A stretch of DNA of 41,115 nucleotides from positions 1 through 41,115 of the forward strand of contig NZ_BCSR01000028.1 in assembly GCF_001570965.1 (NCBI RefSeq), read 5' to 3'. Positions 39,812-41,115 of the stretch are shown one piece after another. Each line of letters starts with the position of its first letter. Within the stretch, counting starts at the first letter, position 1. The notes under the pieces are model-generated. The model was given only the letters and a program-made list of their open reading frames with translations. It did no database searches and was not told where the DNA came from. The translations under genes and the position numbers were made by a program. Origin of the DNA: Janibacter corallicola NBRC 107790 (GTDB lineage: Bacteria > Actinomycetota > Actinomycetes > Actinomycetales > Dermatophilaceae).

Positions 39812-40747
39812 ATGCGCCCGATGCTCGCCACCCTCACCGAGACCGTGCCCACGGGCGACGAGTGGGTTCACGAGGTCAAGTGGGACGGGATGCGCCTGCT
39901 CGCCGACGCGAAGGGCGGCGGCCTCACCCTGACGAGCCGGTCCGGTCGGGACGTCACCGCGACCTTCCCCGAGCTGGTGCCCCTCGCCGACCTCTACGAC
40001 GACATGCTCCTCGACGGCGAGGTCGTGGCACTCGAGGGCGGACGCCCGAGCTTCGGCGCCCTCGCCGAGCGGATGCACCTGGGCGAGAGGCGAGCCGCGG
40101 CCCGGGCGGCGGTGGCGCGACCGGTGACCTTCATGGTCTTCGACCTCGTGCGGCTGCTCGGGCAGGACCTCACCGGCCAGCCGTGGCACGTGCGCCGGGA
40201 GCTGCTCGAGCGCCTCGAGCTCGACGGCCCGCGCTGGCAGGTCCCCGCGACCCACGACGACGGCGAAGGACTCCTCGCCGCGACCGTCGAGCAGGGCCTC
40301 GAGGGCGTCGTCTCCAAACGCCGCACCTCCCCCTACGCACCGGGCCGCCGCTCCCCCGACTGGCTCAAGCTGCCCCACCGCGACACCACCTCCGTCGTCG
40401 TCTGCGGCTGGCGCCCCGAAGTCGACGGTGACCGGCTCGGCGCCGTCCTCGTCGGCCGGCCGGGCGAGAAGGACTGGCAGTTCGTCGGCCGGGTCGGCTC
40501 GGGCCTCGCCGGACGTGCGGGCGCGCACCTGCTGACCAGGCTGCGTCCGCTGGAGGTGGGGGGCTCCCCCTTCACCACGGAGGTGCCGCGCGAGGATGCG
40601 GTGGGCACGACGTGGGTGGAGCCGGAGGTCGTCATCGACGTCGCGAGCCTCGGCCGCAGCAGCGGTGGCCGGCTGCGCCAACCCTCCTTCCAACGGTTGC
40701 GCACCGACCTGACCGCCGCCGACCTGTGGGAGACCGGCGATGGCTGA
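39812..40747 (+). CDS. ATP-dependent DNA ligase, LigD ligase-domain type
   Basis: A 311-residue stand-alone ligase. The adenylated lysine is Lys23 in EVKWDGMRLLA; MLLDGEVVAL (motif III), LEGVVSKRRTSPY (motif IV) and SPDWLKLPHRDT (motif V) follow, and then an OB-fold domain ending in VEPEVVIDVASLGRSSGG. It corresponds to the ligase part of LigD, which seals Ku-bound ends, but it is not fused to polymerase or phosphoesterase domains here. Motif V reads WLKLP rather than the commoner WLKxK. Its stop overlaps the next start by eight bases (40740-40747). Confidence 0.93.
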   Translation: MRPMLATLTETVPTGDEWVHEVKWDGMRLLADAKGGGLTLTSRSGRDVTATFPELVPLADLYDDMLLDGEVVALEGGRPSFGALAERMHLGERRAAARAAVARPVTFMVFDLVRLLGQDLTGQPWHVRRELLERLELDGPRWQVPATHDDGEGLLAATVEQGLEGVVSKRRTSPYAPGRRSPDWLKLPHRDTTSVVVCGWRPEVDGDRLGAVLVGRPGEKDWQFVGRVGSGLAGRAGAHLLTRLRPLEVGGSPFTTEVPREDAVGTTWVEPEVVIDVASLGRSSGGRLRQPSFQRLRTDLTAADLWETGDG

Positions 40748-41115
40748 GCCGGACGTCACGCACGTGGAGGTCGCCGGCCGTCGACTGCGGCTGACCTCGC
40801 TGGAGAAGGTCATGTACCCCGCCACCGAGACGACGAAGGGGGAGGTCCTCTCCTACTACGCCCGAGCCGGGGAGACGGTGCTCGCCCACCTCGCGCAGCG
40901 ACCGGTCACCCGGGTGCGGTGGCCGCACGGGACGGGCGAAGGGAGCTTCTTCGAGAAGAACCTGCCCTCCGGCGCACCCAGCTGGCTGCCGCGGGTGCAG
41001 GTCGAGGACGTGACCTATCCGCTCGTCGAGGACCTGGCCCAGCTGACCTACCTGGTCAACCTCAACTCCGTCGAGCTGCACGTGCCGCAGTGGCGCGTCG
41101 AGGCCGACGGCGAGC
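40740..41115 (+). CDS. LigD-type polymerase/primase domain protein, N-terminal part (runs off window)
   Basis: The first 125 codons of a LigD polymerase-domain (archaeo-eukaryotic primase fold) protein, which fills gaps with preference for ribonucleotides during end joining. Visible: LTSLEKVMYPATETTKGEVL, YYARAGETVLAHLAQRPVTR, WPHGTGEGSFFEKNLP and DLAQLTYLVNLNSVELHVPQW. The catalytic DxD lies beyond the window edge. ATG 40740 lies inside the 3' end of the ligase gene, so the two are translated together. Confidence 0.92.
   Translation, partial: MAEPDVTHVEVAGRRLRLTSLEKVMYPATETTKGEVLSYYARAGETVLAHLAQRPVTRVRWPHGTGEGSFFEKNLPSGAPSWLPRVQVEDVTYPLVEDLAQLTYLVNLNSVELHVPQWRVEADGE

Noticed and set aside
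1-41115. CGAAGGG as an FtsK-orienting (KOPS/SRS-like) sequence, given likeness to GAGAAGGG
   Set aside because: Such sequences are strongly strand-biased; here the two orientations are nearly equal and often paired head-to-head. A larger region would be needed to revive the idea.

Overview
The window is core chromosome of a very GC-rich (about 72% by eye) actinobacterium. Evidence: a rex-hemACDB operon, a 32-residue bS22-type ribosomal protein, a DisA/RadA/MutY cluster, frequent GTG starts, many promoters that place the -10 box directly in front of the start codon, and gene order resembling the mycobacterial Rv0495c-Rv0512 segment. An Intrasporangiaceae/Dermatophilaceae (Janibacter-like) source is my guess from overall gene content; it is not proven. 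I see no rRNA, tRNA, CRISPR array, insertion sequence, prophage or plasmid genes. No stretch longer than about 220 bases lacks a gene.

Layout. 1-1333 (-): start of a succinate dehydrogenase operon (sdhC, then sdhA running off the left edge). 1464-2141 (+): a spermidine-synthase-like methyltransferase-fold protein. 2330-9733 (-): a tightly overlapped operon rex-hemA-hemC-hemD-hemB-marR-hemL that takes glutamyl-tRNA to uroporphyrinogen III, preceded by a clear Rex operator. 9872-13285 (-): glutaredoxin-like protein, PlsC-like acyltransferase with a long basic tail, NAD-dependent epimerase, bS22, and an excisionase-type HTH protein. 13467-15387: divergent acuC and a TrkA/RCK protein. 15440-19214 (-): two GNATs, proC, a proline-dehydrogenase-like protein and a lipid kinase. 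19245-22179 (-): a TIM-barrel protein, a TetR repressor and an ABC exporter with a palindromic operator over its start codon. 22205-25432: a Ppx/GppA phosphatase diverging from a Cys-rich unknown (Rv0495c-like) and a GlcD-type FAD oxidase. 25469-28872 (+): radA, disA, mutY. 28912-30578 (-): an ArgA-like acetyltransferase and a Tat-exported esterase. 30668-32120 (+): arsR, an SRPBCC protein and a DinB/maleylpyruvate-isomerase-fold protein. 32233-37199 (-): clpC, an MhuD-like heme-degrading monooxygenase, a DUF4328 membrane protein and a YkvI-type transporter. 37301-41115: a flavin reductase, then a DNA-repair island with ku-nei on one strand and separate LigD-type ligase and polymerase genes on the other.

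How the genes work together. The left third couples NADH/NAD+ sensing (Rex) to heme supply, and the MhuD-like gene on the right side would degrade heme. The right end encodes non-homologous end joining (Ku, ligase, polymerase) with a base-excision glycosylase. Gene packing is extreme: at least twelve junctions are four-base GTGA or ATGA stop/start overlaps.

The most unusual non-gene signal is a short word, CGAAGGG (often CGAAGGGGG), seen about fifty times on the two strands. It repeatedly occurs as close inverted pairs forming terminator hairpins, an arrangement reminiscent of DNA uptake sequences in other phyla. I found no evidence of a dedicated new multi-gene defence or mobile system.
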